A stretch of DNA of 64,000 nt, from the NCBI GenBank assembly GCA_028829895.1, contig CM054179.1, forward strand, positions 34,017,117 to 34,081,116. Reading direction: 5' to 3'. Of this stretch, positions 51,985 to 63,304 are shown piece after piece. The position numbers were made by a program, and so were the translations under genes. The notes beneath the pieces were generated by a model. It saw nothing but the letters and a program-made list of their open reading frames with translations. It ran no database searches and was not told where the DNA came from. Origin of the DNA: Sinotaia quadrata (taxonomy: Eukaryota; Mollusca; Gastropoda; Architaenioglossa; Viviparidae). Every line of letters starts with the position of its first letter. The stretch's first letter is position 1.

Positions 51985-52945
51985 AAAGGTTCAAACAGAT
52001 TCAATGTTTCTCGGAAAATGGAGATTGTGAGGAGAATGTGCAGACTCAGGAAAATCTAGGACCCTATTGAAATATTGGTCATAGACCTTGCCGAATACAT
52101 ATAGAGAAACAGGAAAGACGACCCATTGATAGAATTAGTAAATAAATATCTGTGAATTACATAATTAACGCAAAAAGACAAAGAAATATGAAAGAAAAGA
52201 AAACAAACAACAGCAAACAGCTGAAACGAGAAACGCTTTCATGGGCGATGTGTGCGATTAGCCGATGAAACATCAGCAAGACACTCAAAAAATAAGTATA
52301 GGGAAGAGACAGATTTAAAAGCCCAAACTGAAATACTCGTCACATCTGCATAAAATCCCACAAGGCAAAAATCATTATGGTCTCACAGTCACCGAATAAA
52401 CCGAAGCATGATTGAAACAACAGAACACAGTGTCTTGATTTCAGTCTACACAGCATTATTCAGTGGAAAAATCCCACATAGAAATTTGTGTGAGAATTAT
52501 GGATTCTAACCACCGGAAAGAGCATGGGACCACTAGCTAGAGAAAGTCTTTGAAACAGAAACTAAAACACTGTGACACATATAATAAAAACAGATCTAGT
52601 AATTCTTTTCAATGACCAAACTTTGTAGTTGTGACCAAATCAAACAGGACAGCACAGTCATCAATACTGCTGTATCAAATGACACAAGCGAAAACAAACG
52701 ACTGAGAGAGGCAAAGTAACATAGTGTCAGAAAAGACATCCAGAGACTCTGAAATGTACAAGCAGAAGTAGTATCAGTAGTAAGAGTGAAGAACTTTACC
52801 TGTTCCACAGCTAAACTCCATGGAAGTACCCTCATCTTCCGTAAAACAATGGTCCACCCCGAATCTTGGTATGCTTCCAAATCCAAGCCGCAAATAACAA
52901 TAGGGATCATCATCAGAGGCAGTAGTAGCAACAGCAGCAACATCA
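51985..52945 (+). mobile_element. R2/R4/Dong-like LINE 3' end, copy B (heavily decayed)
   Basis: Begins near ATTCAATGTTTCTCGGAAAA, parallel to the start of copy C (CTATGTATCTCGAAAAATGG), and follows copy C through the tryptophan-rich and endonuclease segments to the terminal GGAAGT-CC-CATCTTCCGTAAA block near 52820. It is far more diverged than copy C, with no useful open frame. It ends in an (ATA)n tract at about 52945-52985. Confidence 0.7.
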
Positions 52946-52946
52946 A

Positions 52947-52977
<31 letters not shown>

Positions 52978-52989
52978 AATAAAAAGCAG

Positions 52990-54045
52990 ACGTAGACAGG
53001 CTCTATGTATCTCGAAAAATGGGAGACGAACGTCTCTAGAAAATCAAACCTGTCATTGAAGGAGAAGTCATTGGTTTTGTGGACATCTGGAACAACAACA
53101 AAGATGATCCACTGATAGAAGCAGTAAAGATGAGTGGATTATTCCAACCCCCAGAAACAGACAAAGAAACATGGAAGAAAACAACGAAACAAGCATTGGC
53201 ACATACCTGGAGCCAAAAACCTCTCCATGACCAGTATGTACGACAAGCCGATGAAATATCAACAAAGCAATCGACGTACAAATGGTTGAAAGAGGCAGGA
53301 TTGAAAGCAGAAACAGAAGCACTCCTAACAGCTGCACAAGATCAAGTACTCAACACCAAATCACACAAAACGAAAATCATGAAAATCTCAAATTCCAAAT
53401 GTAGACTCTATGGATGAGACAACAGAGCACATACAATCAGGATGCCAGGTTCTGGCTGGAACAGAATACACCAAAACGACATAACGAAGTGACAAAACAC
53501 AAACATAGAAATCTGTGTGAGAACTATGGCATAAAAACCCAGAAAGAGCATGGATGCACCAACCAGAAGCAGTCACCGAAACAGAAGAAGTCAAAATACT
53601 GTGGGACTTCGAGATAAGAACAGATCGGGTGATTTCTGCAAGAAGACCAGACATTGTAGTTCTCAATATGGCCAACATAATAGTATCAATCATTAATGTC
53701 GCTGTTCCAAGTGATAGAAACATAAAAACAAAAGAAAGAGAAAAAATAGAAAAATATCAAGACCTCAGATTAGAAATTCAGAAACTGTGGAATGTAAAAG
53801 CAGAAGTGATACCTATAGGGATAAGAGCCTGGGGAACATAACATCTGAATTGGCAGGCTATCTGAATAAACTCCCTGGAAAGCACAGACTCGCTCCACTA
53901 CTCACAGCAGCGCTCTTCGGAAGTGCCCACATCCTCAGTAAAGCCTTGGATCTCCCAGAATCTTGGTAAGATTCCGAGTCCTTGGATCACAACCGACAGT
54001 CAAACAGAAGTCGTGGAAAGAGGCATAATAATAATAATAATTTAA
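52990..54045 (+). mobile_element. R2/R4/Dong-like LINE 3' end, copy C (best preserved)
   Basis: C-terminal part of a non-LTR retrotransposon ORF. Two open stretches carry it: 53079-53417 (KPLHDQYVRQ, then KWLKEAGLKAETEALLTAAQ, then CRLYG where families normally have a Cys-rich knuckle, so one Cys is replaced by Tyr) and 53554-53841 (VKILWDFEIRTD, then ARRPDIVVLN, then INVAVPSDRN, then KIEKYQDLRLEIQKLWNVKA). RPD followed by a hydrophobic strand with Asn-Val-Ala-Val and nearby Lys fits the PD-(D/E)xK restriction-like endonuclease layout. A frame break lies between 53417 and 53554 and another near 53841; the frame 53787-53969 carries the C-terminal tail to SKALDLPESW. The reverse transcriptase core is absent. 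It ends in (TAA)n at about 54026-54043. It is a dead 3' fragment. Confidence 0.85.
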
Positions 54046-54354
54046 AAAAGTAAAGTAAGACTCATCATTTAGGCCTTTATAAATAAATTCTAACGACTGT
54101 CAGAGATGAATAAATTGCTAATATAAGCATGCTAATTTTTAAATTGTAGGATTAAAATAAAGTAAGAAACCGGATTTAAAAAATACTTATGTTGAAAGAA
54201 TATACATGTTCTAAGTATTAAACATAGTATACTTTTGTTGAGATTTGCATTGAATCAGTGAAATCTAAGAAATACTATACTTGCTGCACATTGCGTCTAT
54301 GAGTGAATTTCATTGAAACGGTAATCATGCATATGCTAGTTGTTACTGCAGATA
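54046..54354. other. Intronic AT-rich sequence, no gene
   Basis: Nothing recognised. Confidence 0.5.
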
Positions 54355-54690
54355 GCAAGGACTAAGATTTGCTGAAATATTAAGCATGTATTAATAGTTG
54401 ATACCTAAGACGTTCAGGACTAATAATTGCTGAAATATTAAGCATGTATTAATAGATGATACCTAAGACGTTCAGGACTAATAATATAATTGCTGAAATA
54501 TTAAGCATGTATTAATAGTTGATACCTAAGACGTTCAGGACTAATAATGTAATTGCTGAAATATTAAGCATGTATTAATAGTTGATACCTAAGACGTTCA
54601 GGACTAATAATATAATTGCTGAAATATTAAGCATGTATTCATATTTTATACCAAAGACGTCCATGAATAATAATTGCTGAAATATTGAAA
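54355..54690. repeat. 57-63 bp minisatellite, about 5-6 copies
   Basis: AAGACGTTCAGGACTAATAA then TGAAATATTAAGCATGTATT; length differs by ATATAA/ATGTAA insertion. Confidence 0.95.
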
Positions 54691-54704
54691 TGTTACTCGT
54701 TACT

Positions 54705-54925
54705 ACAAAATGTAAATAGACGTAAATCACTTAAATGTGTTTAACCAGTTATATGTAAATAGACGTAAATCACTGAAATGTGTTTAACCAGTTATATGTA
54801 AATAGACGTAAATCACTGAAATGTGTTTAACCAGTTATATATAAATAGACGTAAATCACTGAAATGTGTTTAACCAGTTATATGTAAATAGACGTAAATC
54901 ACTTAAATGTGTTTAACTAGTTATA
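54705..54925. repeat. 43 bp minisatellite, about 5 copies
   Basis: GTAAATAGACGTAAATCACT then GAAATGTGTTTAACCAGTTA. Confidence 0.96.
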
Positions 54926-55204
54926 TGTAAGAATAATTTGTATCTGTGTATTGTGGTCACTGTTTATCTTTATACAACTGTAATTTTTTGTGTATATTTA
55001 TGTAACAGTCCTTGCATACATGTATATGATTTTGTGTATGAATAGATAAATACAAATAAGCATACATGAAAGTATTAGTTATTATTGGGCGTGTGTGAGG
55101 ATGGATGTGTGTGAAACTAAATTTGCATATTTTATTCAAATCTTCAATACGGCTCATCTTTCCAAACTGAACCAACAATACTCAACACTAACTTACACAT
55201 TATG

Positions 55205-55205
<1 letters not shown>

Positions 55206-55276
<71 letters not shown>

Positions 55277-55327
55277 GCACGCACGCACGCGCGCACGCAC
55301 GCACGCACACACACACACACACACACA
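55206..55327. repeat. (CA)n with (CGCA)n core
   Basis: CACACA, then CGCACGCA, then CACACA. Confidence 0.99.
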
Positions 55328-56309
55328 AATCTGTTTTGCTGTTTTCTTTGTGGATTGTCTGTACAAGAAGATTGTTTGCGGTATCTATATCTTCTCTTAT
55401 CAAATTAGCACCTGTTTACCGCCCTGTCTTCTTTCTTACTAATCAAAGTCTTTCTGTTCATTTATAATATTGTTTCCTGGTGACATTTGTTATTTCCTCG
55501 AACCATTTCCAGTAAGTAGGAACAATAGTCCTGCTTGTACATCCATGGGATGTCTCACACAAGACTAATGATACTATTGGCGGGATTTAACCTTTGGTCA
55601 CGGCACGTGCTGTCGATTGTCTCTAGCGAGACGATGCTCTGATGAATCTCTTGTCTTTGTTAATGTCTGCACATTTCTTCTGCTGTCGGGCAGTTTGCTG
55701 GTCAAAGTACCACGCAGACAGCCAGGAAGACAAATTTGTGGTAATTTCGCGCTGGCAACAGGGGAAGACAGAAAGTCAATTACCTGTTGTAGAAATTGAA
55801 GTTTGAAGTTCGTCAATGCAGGACTCTGTCCTTTACTGCCCAGAATCACTTTGATACCCACACCTCGTGCATTCCGTAGTTTGTAGAAAAGATGTTTTGA
55901 ATGGAGATTTATGATCGTGAATGATACTATGCGTGTGGCATTTATTGAGTGCTTCCCACAGGGTTTTTTTTAAATTAATGTTTTTTATAACCCAGGAACA
56001 TTTTACAATGGACATTTGTTGAAATGAAAGGTGTTTTGTATCGATAAAGAAGACTGTACAGAAGTTTGTTAAGGGGTGATACATTTTCTTACGAAAAAGA
56101 AGCTCTTTATTTTACAGCGAGCAGACCTCTAAGAAAGTATAAAATTATATTTTTTTAGAAAAAGAATTTTAAATTTTACACAGAAGTTGTACGGTCTTTC
56201 TTTGTAACAAATTTCTCTCCATTTTGCAATATAGAAAAGTTGCTACTTCTCATATTAATTGTTTGGGTAAAAATAAGTCTCATGATGGGACTTTCCTTAT
56301 TTTCGTACC
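55328..56309. other. Intronic unique sequence, no exon recognised
   Basis: 55540-55870 is complex (GGTCACGGCACGTGCTGTCG with an E-box) and could be regulatory; the frames 55598-55861 (minus) and 55617-55799 have no domain. Confidence 0.4.
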
Positions 56310-56490
56310 TGATTCCCTACGTCTTTGTTTTCAGTCCTAAACTGTAGACGTACTCTTAAGAAATACACGATTACGTCTTTGTTTTCAGTCCTAAAATGTA
56401 GACGTACTCTTTAAGAAATACACGATTACGTCTTTGTTTTCAGTCCTAAAATGTAGACGTACTCTTTAAGAAATACACGATTACGTTTCT
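56310..56490. repeat. ~55 bp minisatellite, about 3.3 copies
   Basis: ACGTCTTTGTTTTCAGTCCT then TGTAGACGTACTC-TTAAG. Confidence 0.95.
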
Positions 56491-57789
56491 CACAGTGAGT
56501 AGTGTAAATAACGACCTAATGAGAAACAATGTTAAAATCATATGTGCAATCTAAATAATAAATTATACGCTGATCAAACCGAAAAACTTAGTCTTATGTA
56601 TAATTTCAATATTTAACTCTCGCTGTTAATATCTCTGTTAAAGACTACTTTATGAATTCATTTCTTACATAGAAATAATTTTACTTTGATAAAAAGATTT
56701 ATGTCAAAATATTTTTTACATTTGACAAAATTAATAGTCTGCATCGAAGTACGTTTACGTTTAATAAAATCAAATAGATCAAAATATTTCGACGTTAAAT
56801 GAAGTCAAATGTGTTGAAATTCCTTTACATTAAATAAAGTGAATTGGGTCGAAATAACGTAATGTTGGACTAAGACATATATGAACACATTTTAATTTTC
56901 GTCAAAGTCATTCACATCGTAATATTTTCCTATGCCTGATATCATCTGAAAGGTTTTATATTTCTAAAGCTGCAACTCATAGCTACATTGGGAGTACGTT
57001 CTACAGGTGATGCAACCAATGTAAACAGTTGATACAATAAAATCTGTCAGATTAAAAATAAAATTTAGCTAAGAGTTAGATTATTCTTCGCAGATATTGG
57101 TTTTACCTCAGACATCCCCGTCACCACACATAACTTAATCTGATGTACTGCTGTCACCTATATAGCATTCCACCCAACGTGGGTCTGCTCGTGCTAAAGC
57201 AGCTACACTGAGCAGTTTACCGACCGTCTTTCACACTTCCATGAAGAATTTCATATACACAATGGACAGGTGTTTTAAGGTATCATATTCTTCGCGGGAG
57301 AACTTTCTTTTGTGTGGAACAAAATGTGAGTAGATTATAATACCAGAGTAAGCAAATTAAATCCGACCTAACGCTAAGAAACGAAGAAATATAAACAGGT
57401 AATACAATATAAAAATAATAATTCAACTGTATCATGCCTTTCTGAAATGACACCACTTACCACCTTTATGCATAATTGACTACGTAGCACACAAAAAGAA
57501 AGCAATAGACTATAAGAAAACATAGACTGTACGATCTGTTATCTAAACATAAATTGCTGCATGATAGCTGTTAGGATAAGTTTATGATGTTCTAAATTTT
57601 GTTTTTACAAATTCTTGCTAAATCTCATCCTTTAAAGCCTATCGTGCTAAATTTCACCTCCTAAAACTGATATTCTAAATTTCATCTCTTAAATCCTATC
57701 TTGTTAAATCCCTTCCCTCCATAATCTAATAATTCATTATAACCTATGCTGCTAACGTCTTCCCTTAAAACCTATATTGCGAAATTACA
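56491..57789. other. Intronic AT-rich sequence; complex patch at 57060-57330
   Basis: The patch contains CCACCCAACGTGGGTCTGCT and GGACAGGTGTTTTAAGG (T-box-like). Loose TTGACAAAATTAA-type repeats at 56680-56880. Confidence 0.4.
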
Positions 57790-58255
57790 TCTCTTAAAAT
57801 ATATTTGTATACATTTTATCTCTTAAAATCTCTTTGTATACATTTCATCTCTTAAAATCTATGTGGATACATTTCATCTCTTAAAATCTGTTTGTATACA
57901 TTTCATCTCTTAAAATCTGTTTGGATACATTTCATCTCTTAAAATCTATTTGTATACATTTCATCTCTTAAAATCTATTTGTATACATTTCATCTCTTAA
58001 AATCTATGTGGATACATTTCATCTCTTAAAATCTATGTGGATACATTTCATCTCTTAAAATCTGTTTGTATACATTTCATCTCTTAAAATCTGTTTGGAT
58101 ACATTTCATCTCTTAAAATCTATTTGTATACATTTCATCTCTTAAAATCTATTTGTATACATTTCATCTCTTAAAATCTATTTGTATACATTTCATCTCT
58201 TAAAATCTATTTGTATACATTTCATCTCTTAAAATCTATTTGGATATATTCCATC
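57790..58255. repeat. 29 bp minisatellite, about 16 copies
   Basis: TACATTTCATCTCTTAAAAT then CTATTTGTA; variants at TTTGTA, GTGGATA and TTTGGATA occur in a repeated order. Diverged TTAAA(A)CCTAT relatives extend left to about 57600. Confidence 0.97.
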
Positions 58256-58859
58256 CTTTGAAAGACATCTTGACGAACTTCTTCCTTTACAATTTATTGC
58301 GTTAATCAGCATTTTTTAAGTCTATTTCGTTAAATGCTTATTTTTAAAAATGTGTCTCGCTTAACCTCTTCTCTCAAAAAATATCTTGCTTAACTTCTTC
58401 CTTGTATGATGATCGTTCTATCATTCAATCCATCACATGTTATCACTCTGTCACCATCAGTAAGGCTGTCAATTGCTGTCCGTCATCTAAAGAAAGTTGC
58501 CAACATTTTACCACCACTCCCACTTCCCTCGTTCTACTGTCATTGTTGATAGGAGATTAGTGTATGAGTCTTTCGCGCGTTTGTCTGAATGCGTGAGAAA
58601 GACCGCACTTGTGTGTGTATACTGCGCGTACTTACGTTTTTTCGTGACTTTCATATATAATTGACTATGACCTATCTTTATCCGCTGCAGGTTTGACGCT
58701 CTTATTCAGTTTGAAACAACGTATCAAGCTTAATAACATTTTAACCAGCAAGGACACTGATTAACAGCATTGTACTACTTAACCAGGAACTCATATATTA
58801 ACAGTATAATAAAGTTCAATCAACAAAGTTGCAGTATTAATACTGTATTTATAGTCCAA
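58256..58859. other. Intronic sequence, no exon recognised
   Basis: 58540-58700 has TCTTTCGCGCGTTTGTC and TGCGCGTACTTACG and is GC-richer than its surroundings. Confidence 0.4.
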
Positions 58860-59110
58860 TCTGTCCAAGGACAGATTAACCACACAGAGCAGCAATTCAG
58901 CCAAGAAAGACCTACATTACCAGCATAGTAACAGTGAAAAGTAACAGTTGAACCAACAGACACATAGATACCAGCCTAGTAATAAAATAGTTTAGCCAAC
59001 AGAAACATTTTAGATAACCAGCATAGAAGCACTACTGTAATAGACATATAACCACATAGTAACAGTCCAACCAACAGGTCTAAAGATAATGAGCATAATA
59101 ATTCAATCAA
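58860..59110. repeat. Degenerate ~45 bp repeat
   Basis: ACCAGCATAGTAACAGT and CAACCAACAG recur loosely. Confidence 0.5.
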
Positions 59111-59309
59111 CAAGACAAATATGACCAGTGTTTTATAATTTCAACGAACAAAAGTACATACAGAACATTTGATAACGTACCCTAATGTACAACACCCGGA
59201 ATATCTGATGCAGTTTAGACACGTTCATAAAGATAATGACTGAGATCTGTGACGTGCAATGCATGTGAGATTGACGAGTTTATCATTTTAACTCGACATA
59301 CGTACACCT

Positions 59310-60200
59310 CTGTTACCATTATTTTAGCTAGCTCATTAAGTATATTTGACCTGAAGTAACTATTAGTTTAGCTAGCTCATTAAGTATATTATGAAGTAAC
59401 TATTAGTTTAGCTAGCTCATTAAGTATATTTGACCTGAAGTAACTATTAGTTTAGCTAGCTCATTAAGTATATTTGACCTGAAGTAACTATTATTTTAGC
59501 TAGCTCATTAAGTATATTTGACCTGAAGTAACTATTATTTTAGCTAGCTCATTAAGTATATTTGACCTGAAGTAACTATTACTTTTGCTTGCTCATTAAA
59601 CGCATTTGACATGAATTAATTATTTTAGCTAGCTCATTAAGTATATTTGACCTGAAGTAAATTAGTTTAGCCTGCTCATTAAACACATTTGACCTGAAGT
59701 AACTATTAGTTTAGCTTGCCCATTAAACACATTTGACATGAAGTAATTATTTTAGCTTGCTCATTAAACACTTTGACCTAAAGTAACTATTAGTTTAACT
59801 TGCTCATTAAGCACATTTGACCTGAAGTAACTATTACTTTTGCTTGCTCATTAAGCACATTTGACCTGAAGTAATTATTTTAGCTTGCTCATTTAACATA
59901 TTTGACCTGAAGTAACTATTAGTTAGTTTAGCTAGCACTTTAGGTACATTTGACCTGAAGTAACTATTACAACTATTGTAGCTTACTCATTAAACACATT
60001 TGACCTGAAGTAACTATTACAACTATTGTAGCTTACTCATTAATCACATTTGACCTGAAGTAACCATTTCAACTATTGTAGTTTGCTCATTAAGTACTTT
60101 TGACCTGAAGTAACTGTTACAGGTATTTTAGCTTGCTCGTACAACACATTTAATCTGAAGCAACTATTACAATTATTTTAACTTGCTCATTAAGCACATT
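59310..60200. repeat. ~44-48 bp minisatellite, about 20 copies (~0.9 kb)
   Basis: TTAGCTAGCTCATTAAGTAT then TTTGACCTGAAGTAACTATT; the right half uses GCTTGCTCATTAAACACA and an extra ACAACTATT. Confidence 0.95.
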
Positions 60201-60359
60201 TGTCATAACTAACTGAACAGTTTTCATCTTCAGCGATCTCTTCTGCTGTCCACACTTTCAGCACGTGTCGGTCTTTGAATATCTATGAATATGTACAAGT
60301 ATGACTAAGAGATCGGTTTATTTCGTCATTCCAACTGCGGCTGAGAAATTGGTCAACGT

Positions 60360-60590
60360 ATGATAAATCAGCAAAGAATACATGCCACAGAAATAAAATT
60401 GATCTGATAAATCAGCAAAGAATACATGCCACAGAAATAAAATTGATCTGATAAATCAGAAAAGAATACATGCCACAGAAATAAAATTGATATGATAAAT
60501 CAGCAAAGAATACATGCCACAGAAATAAAATTGATATGATAAATCAGCAAAGAATACATGCCACAGAAATAAAATTGATATGATAAAATA
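60360..60590. repeat. 44 bp minisatellite, about 5 copies
   Basis: GATAAATCAGCAAAGAATAC then ATGCCACAGAAATAAAATTG. Confidence 0.96.
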
Positions 60591-60819
60591 TGATGGTGAC
60601 GATGCCGATGGATGATGATGGTGTTAGGAGTAAAGATGAGAAATATTAATTGAAAGATTAAGTGTGATTTACTTCAAACAGGTGCGCACATTGAAAACTG
60701 TTTCGAATCAAACGACACCTATCTAAGCCAAACACTGCCAGGTACCCGGGATAGTGAAACCTATCAAATTACAAGCGAACAAAAGACTAGCCTTAGGTTA
60801 CGAGTTGGACCCGCCACGA

Positions 60820-60880
60820 CAGTTTGATACGCCGCGGTGCAGACGTCTCACTTTGTCTAGGGTTCGAGACAAGGCCATCT
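60820..60880 (+). repeat. Possible tRNA-derived SINE fragment
   Basis: CTAGGGTTCGAGACAAGG resembles an RNA polymerase III B box, and GATACGCCGCGGTGCAGACG upstream loosely resembles a tRNA 5' half. The A box is poor. Confidence 0.25.
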
Positions 60881-61839
60881 TTTAGTCTCACAATAGTCAA
60901 GCGTGATGCTATTTTTAACACTTAAATAGGAAAGGAAATAAGGGCGGTCTGTGAACAATAGAGGAAGAAAGAAAGTTAGAGGACCTAGTTAGTGAGTGAA
61001 AAATGAATAACAATGAGTAACAAGTTATAAGGGTGAATAAATAATTATTTAGAATACTGAAAAAGAAAGAAAAAAGAAAGAAAGAAAGCAAGCAAACAAG
61101 CAAGCAAGCAAGTAAGCAAGCTGAATAGACAGCTAGCATTTGCCTTTCTAAAAGTAATCGAGCAAAACTAACGAAATGAGACAAGCAAACAAATACACAA
61201 ACAACAACACCCAAGAACCCAAGAAGCAATGTTTGTTTCTAAATCCTTCAACTACAAACCAGACAAGAGCAGCAGTAAAAGTTTTAAAATCAAATCAAAA
61301 GATGATTTTAAATGTTTTTCACGAAAGATTAAAATATTATTATTTTTTAAAAGCAAGCACACAAAGAAGCAAAAATAGGATGTTTTAGCACATGAGTTGA
61401 TGATGATGGACCTACAGAACACAATGTTTTTGAAAAACAAACGCGGAGGCAATTATTTAGAAATGTTTACAAAAGACATTAGAATGTAAATTTATACTTT
61501 TATAGAAACATTTCACAGCTCTCCTCCTCTATCTCTCTAAATCCATCCTTTCATCCAAATGCATAACTGTCCATAACATACTGTATGTTCTGTATTTACC
61601 TCTCACTCTTGAATGCATATTACTTCGCGAATGGATCTCCGTGTTATTAGTGAAATTGTCACTCTGATTGTCTATTAGTCATTTGTCTACTTTTATTTTT
61701 GTTTTATATATATATGTCTTGTGTCTTTTCTGTATGTTATCGTCTTGGTTTGTCTTTTGTATAAGTGGTCTTGTGTTTTAGCGTCTCGATTTGTTTTTTC
61801 CTGTTGTCTTTATGTATAGGTCCATATTTCAGACTTTAT
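60881..61839. other. Intronic AT-rich sequence, no exon
   Basis: (AAGC)n at about 61080-61125 and a short TA tract near 61707. Confidence 0.5.
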
Positions 61840-62040
61840 CGTTATATCTCTCTGGATATCGTGTGCGCAACCCATTATCTAGTTATGTTTTTGGTTATGT
61901 GTATTACCCACCATCTCTTTATATTTAAAGTTTTCATGTGTGCCACCCATCATCTCTTTATCTCTCTGATGATTATGTGTGCTACCTATTCATCTCGTTA
62001 TGTCTCTGGTTATGATGTGTGCAACCCATCATCTCCCTAT
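61840..62040. repeat. ~36-40 bp diverged repeat, about 4-5 copies, just before engrailed exon 2
   Basis: GTGTGC-ACCCATCATCTC then TTATGTCTCTGGTTAT; ends about 120 bases before the splice acceptor. Confidence 0.85.
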
Positions 62041-62161
62041 TTATTCGTTTCTCACTCATCCTACTATCCCTCGCTCTAATAGTCACTTCAAATAAAGCTA
62101 ATACTTTTCTTGTTGCCGACGTTGCAATCATGAAGTAAAACAAATGATTATTTTCCACCAG

Positions 62162-62514
62162 GTCCTCGATCAAGGCGAATTAAACGTCGCGACCGTTCTG
62201 CTGATGAGAAACGTCCACGCACAGCGTTCACGAATGATCAACTTGCACGCCTGAAGAAAGAATTCGAAGATTGCCGATACCTGACTGAAAATAGACGGAG
62301 ACACCTGGCGACGGACCTGGGTTTGACAGAAGCTCAGATTAAAATTTGGTTCCAGAATAAGCGCGCAAAAATAAAAAAATCGACAGGCTCTCGAAATCCT
62401 CTCGCTCTCCAACTAATGGCCCAAGGTCTTTATAACCATGCCACCGTGACAGTAGAAGAAATGGACAGTGACTCCAAGAGAACGGACACAGTGGATACCA
62501 TCATGGTTGATTGA
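62162..62514 (+). CDS. en: Engrailed homeobox protein, exon 2 (homeodomain and C-terminus, residues 367-483)
   Basis: Second coding exon. The acceptor AG is at 62160-62161 after a short pyrimidine-rich stretch. Joining it to exon 1 completes a Gly codon and gives [12 protein letters not shown], the expected engrailed junction, without a frameshift. The homeodomain spans residues 382-441 (62206-62385), 60 residues with no gap: Arg5, Phe8, Trp48, Phe49, Gln50, Asn51, Lys52 and Arg53 are all present, so TAATTA-type DNA recognition should be intact. Helix 3 ([16 protein letters not shown]) looks like the standard engrailed form. The EH5 tail follows ([17 protein letters not shown], 445-461), then a 22-residue acidic and Ser/Thr-rich end. 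The stop TGA is at 62512-62514. There is no intron within the homeobox. EH5 separates engrailed from other homeobox classes. Confidence 0.97.
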
Positions 62515-62904
62515 CTACAAAGTTGATGTGATTGTTGTTCGTGGTCTAGTGGAATCCAACTGATTTGATTGTTCTTTCCAAGGTTAAATGAGCTGAACAC
62601 TTGATTTTTCTTGTAATAGACTACTGAAGCAAAAACCTGATTATGGTTACAATAGACTACGGAAGCAAATTTTGAATTGATTGTTCATACAAGAAGCTAC
62701 TGACAAAACCTGAAAGGACGTTTTAGGTTGTCCATTCGAGAAAAACGTGACTTGATTGTTCTTACAATAGACTACGGAAGCAAACCAATTTGATTGTAGT
62801 CGAGCACTTTCCATAATCGACTGAAGCAAAACTTGACCTCTTCCCCGCAAATGACTGTAAGCAAAACCTGATTTAATTATCAAACTAAGCACTCAACTGT
62901 GTCA
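62515..62904 (+). other. Engrailed 3' flank (probable 3' UTR) made of a decayed ~38-40 bp repeat
   Basis: Directly after the stop codon, sequence of the form GACTAC-GAAGCAAA followed by TTGATTGTT-TTACAATA recurs loosely about every 38-40 bases. It resembles the clean 39 bp unit of the adjoining array at 62905, so the two are probably one repeat field of different ages. The stop codon TGA itself sits in a GATTGACTAC context that resembles the unit start. The end of the transcript is not determined; ATTAAA at 63356-63361 and AATAAA at 63628-63633 and 63705-63715 are candidate poly(A) signals. Confidence 0.6.
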
Positions 62905-63190
62905 ATATAGTCGACTGAAGCAGGCACTGACTGGATTGTGTTGACATGGTCGACTGAAGCAGGCACTGACTGGATTGTGTTGACATGGTCGACTGAAGCA
63001 GGCACTGACTGGATGGTGTTGACATGGTCGACTGAAGCAGGCACTGACTGGATTGTGTTGACATGGTCGACTGAAGCAGGCACTGACTGGATGGTGTTGA
63101 CATGGTCGACTGAAGCAGGCACTGACTGGATTGTGTTGACATGGTCGACTGAAGCAGGCACTGACTGGATTGTGCTGACATACATGGTCG
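62905..63190. repeat. 39 bp minisatellite, about 7 copies, 0.4 kb after the engrailed stop
   Basis: The unit contains GGTCGACTGAAGCAGGCACT and GACTGGATTGTGTTGACAT; 39 bases is 13 codons, so several frames on both strands stay open without being genes. Copies are nearly identical, differing mainly at ATTGTG versus ATGGTG. It probably lies in the engrailed 3' UTR or just beyond it. Confidence 0.95.
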
Positions 63191-63279
63191 ATTGAGAAAA
63201 GTATTGAACAGAAAATACTTTTAGAATACGTAAATGCAATCCCCTTGTTTTCGTAATAAGGTGTTCAAATATGAAACAG

Positions 63280-63304
63280 TTTATATATATATATATATAT
63301 ATAT
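63280..63304. repeat. (TA)n
   Basis: Short perfect TA tract after the 39 bp array. Confidence 0.98.

Larger units (their letters stand above)
49926..62161 (+). other. Engrailed intron (12,236 bases)
   Basis: Bounded by GTACGT at the donor and CCACCAG at the acceptor; phase 1, inside the Gly codon after the EH2 block. From memory, vertebrate En genes also carry an intron between EH2 and the homeobox, so the site may be ancestral. The intron contains three LINE 3' ends (51.15-54.05 kb), about ten tandem arrays (54.35-60.6 kb and 61.84-62.04 kb) and some complex unique sequence (for example 55.4-55.9 and 57.06-57.33 kb). No alternative coding exon was recognised in it. Confidence 0.93.

Noticed and set aside
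53079..53969. Host gene inside the engrailed intron
   Set aside because: The peptide layout is that of a LINE endonuclease tail, with frame breaks and related copies just upstream.
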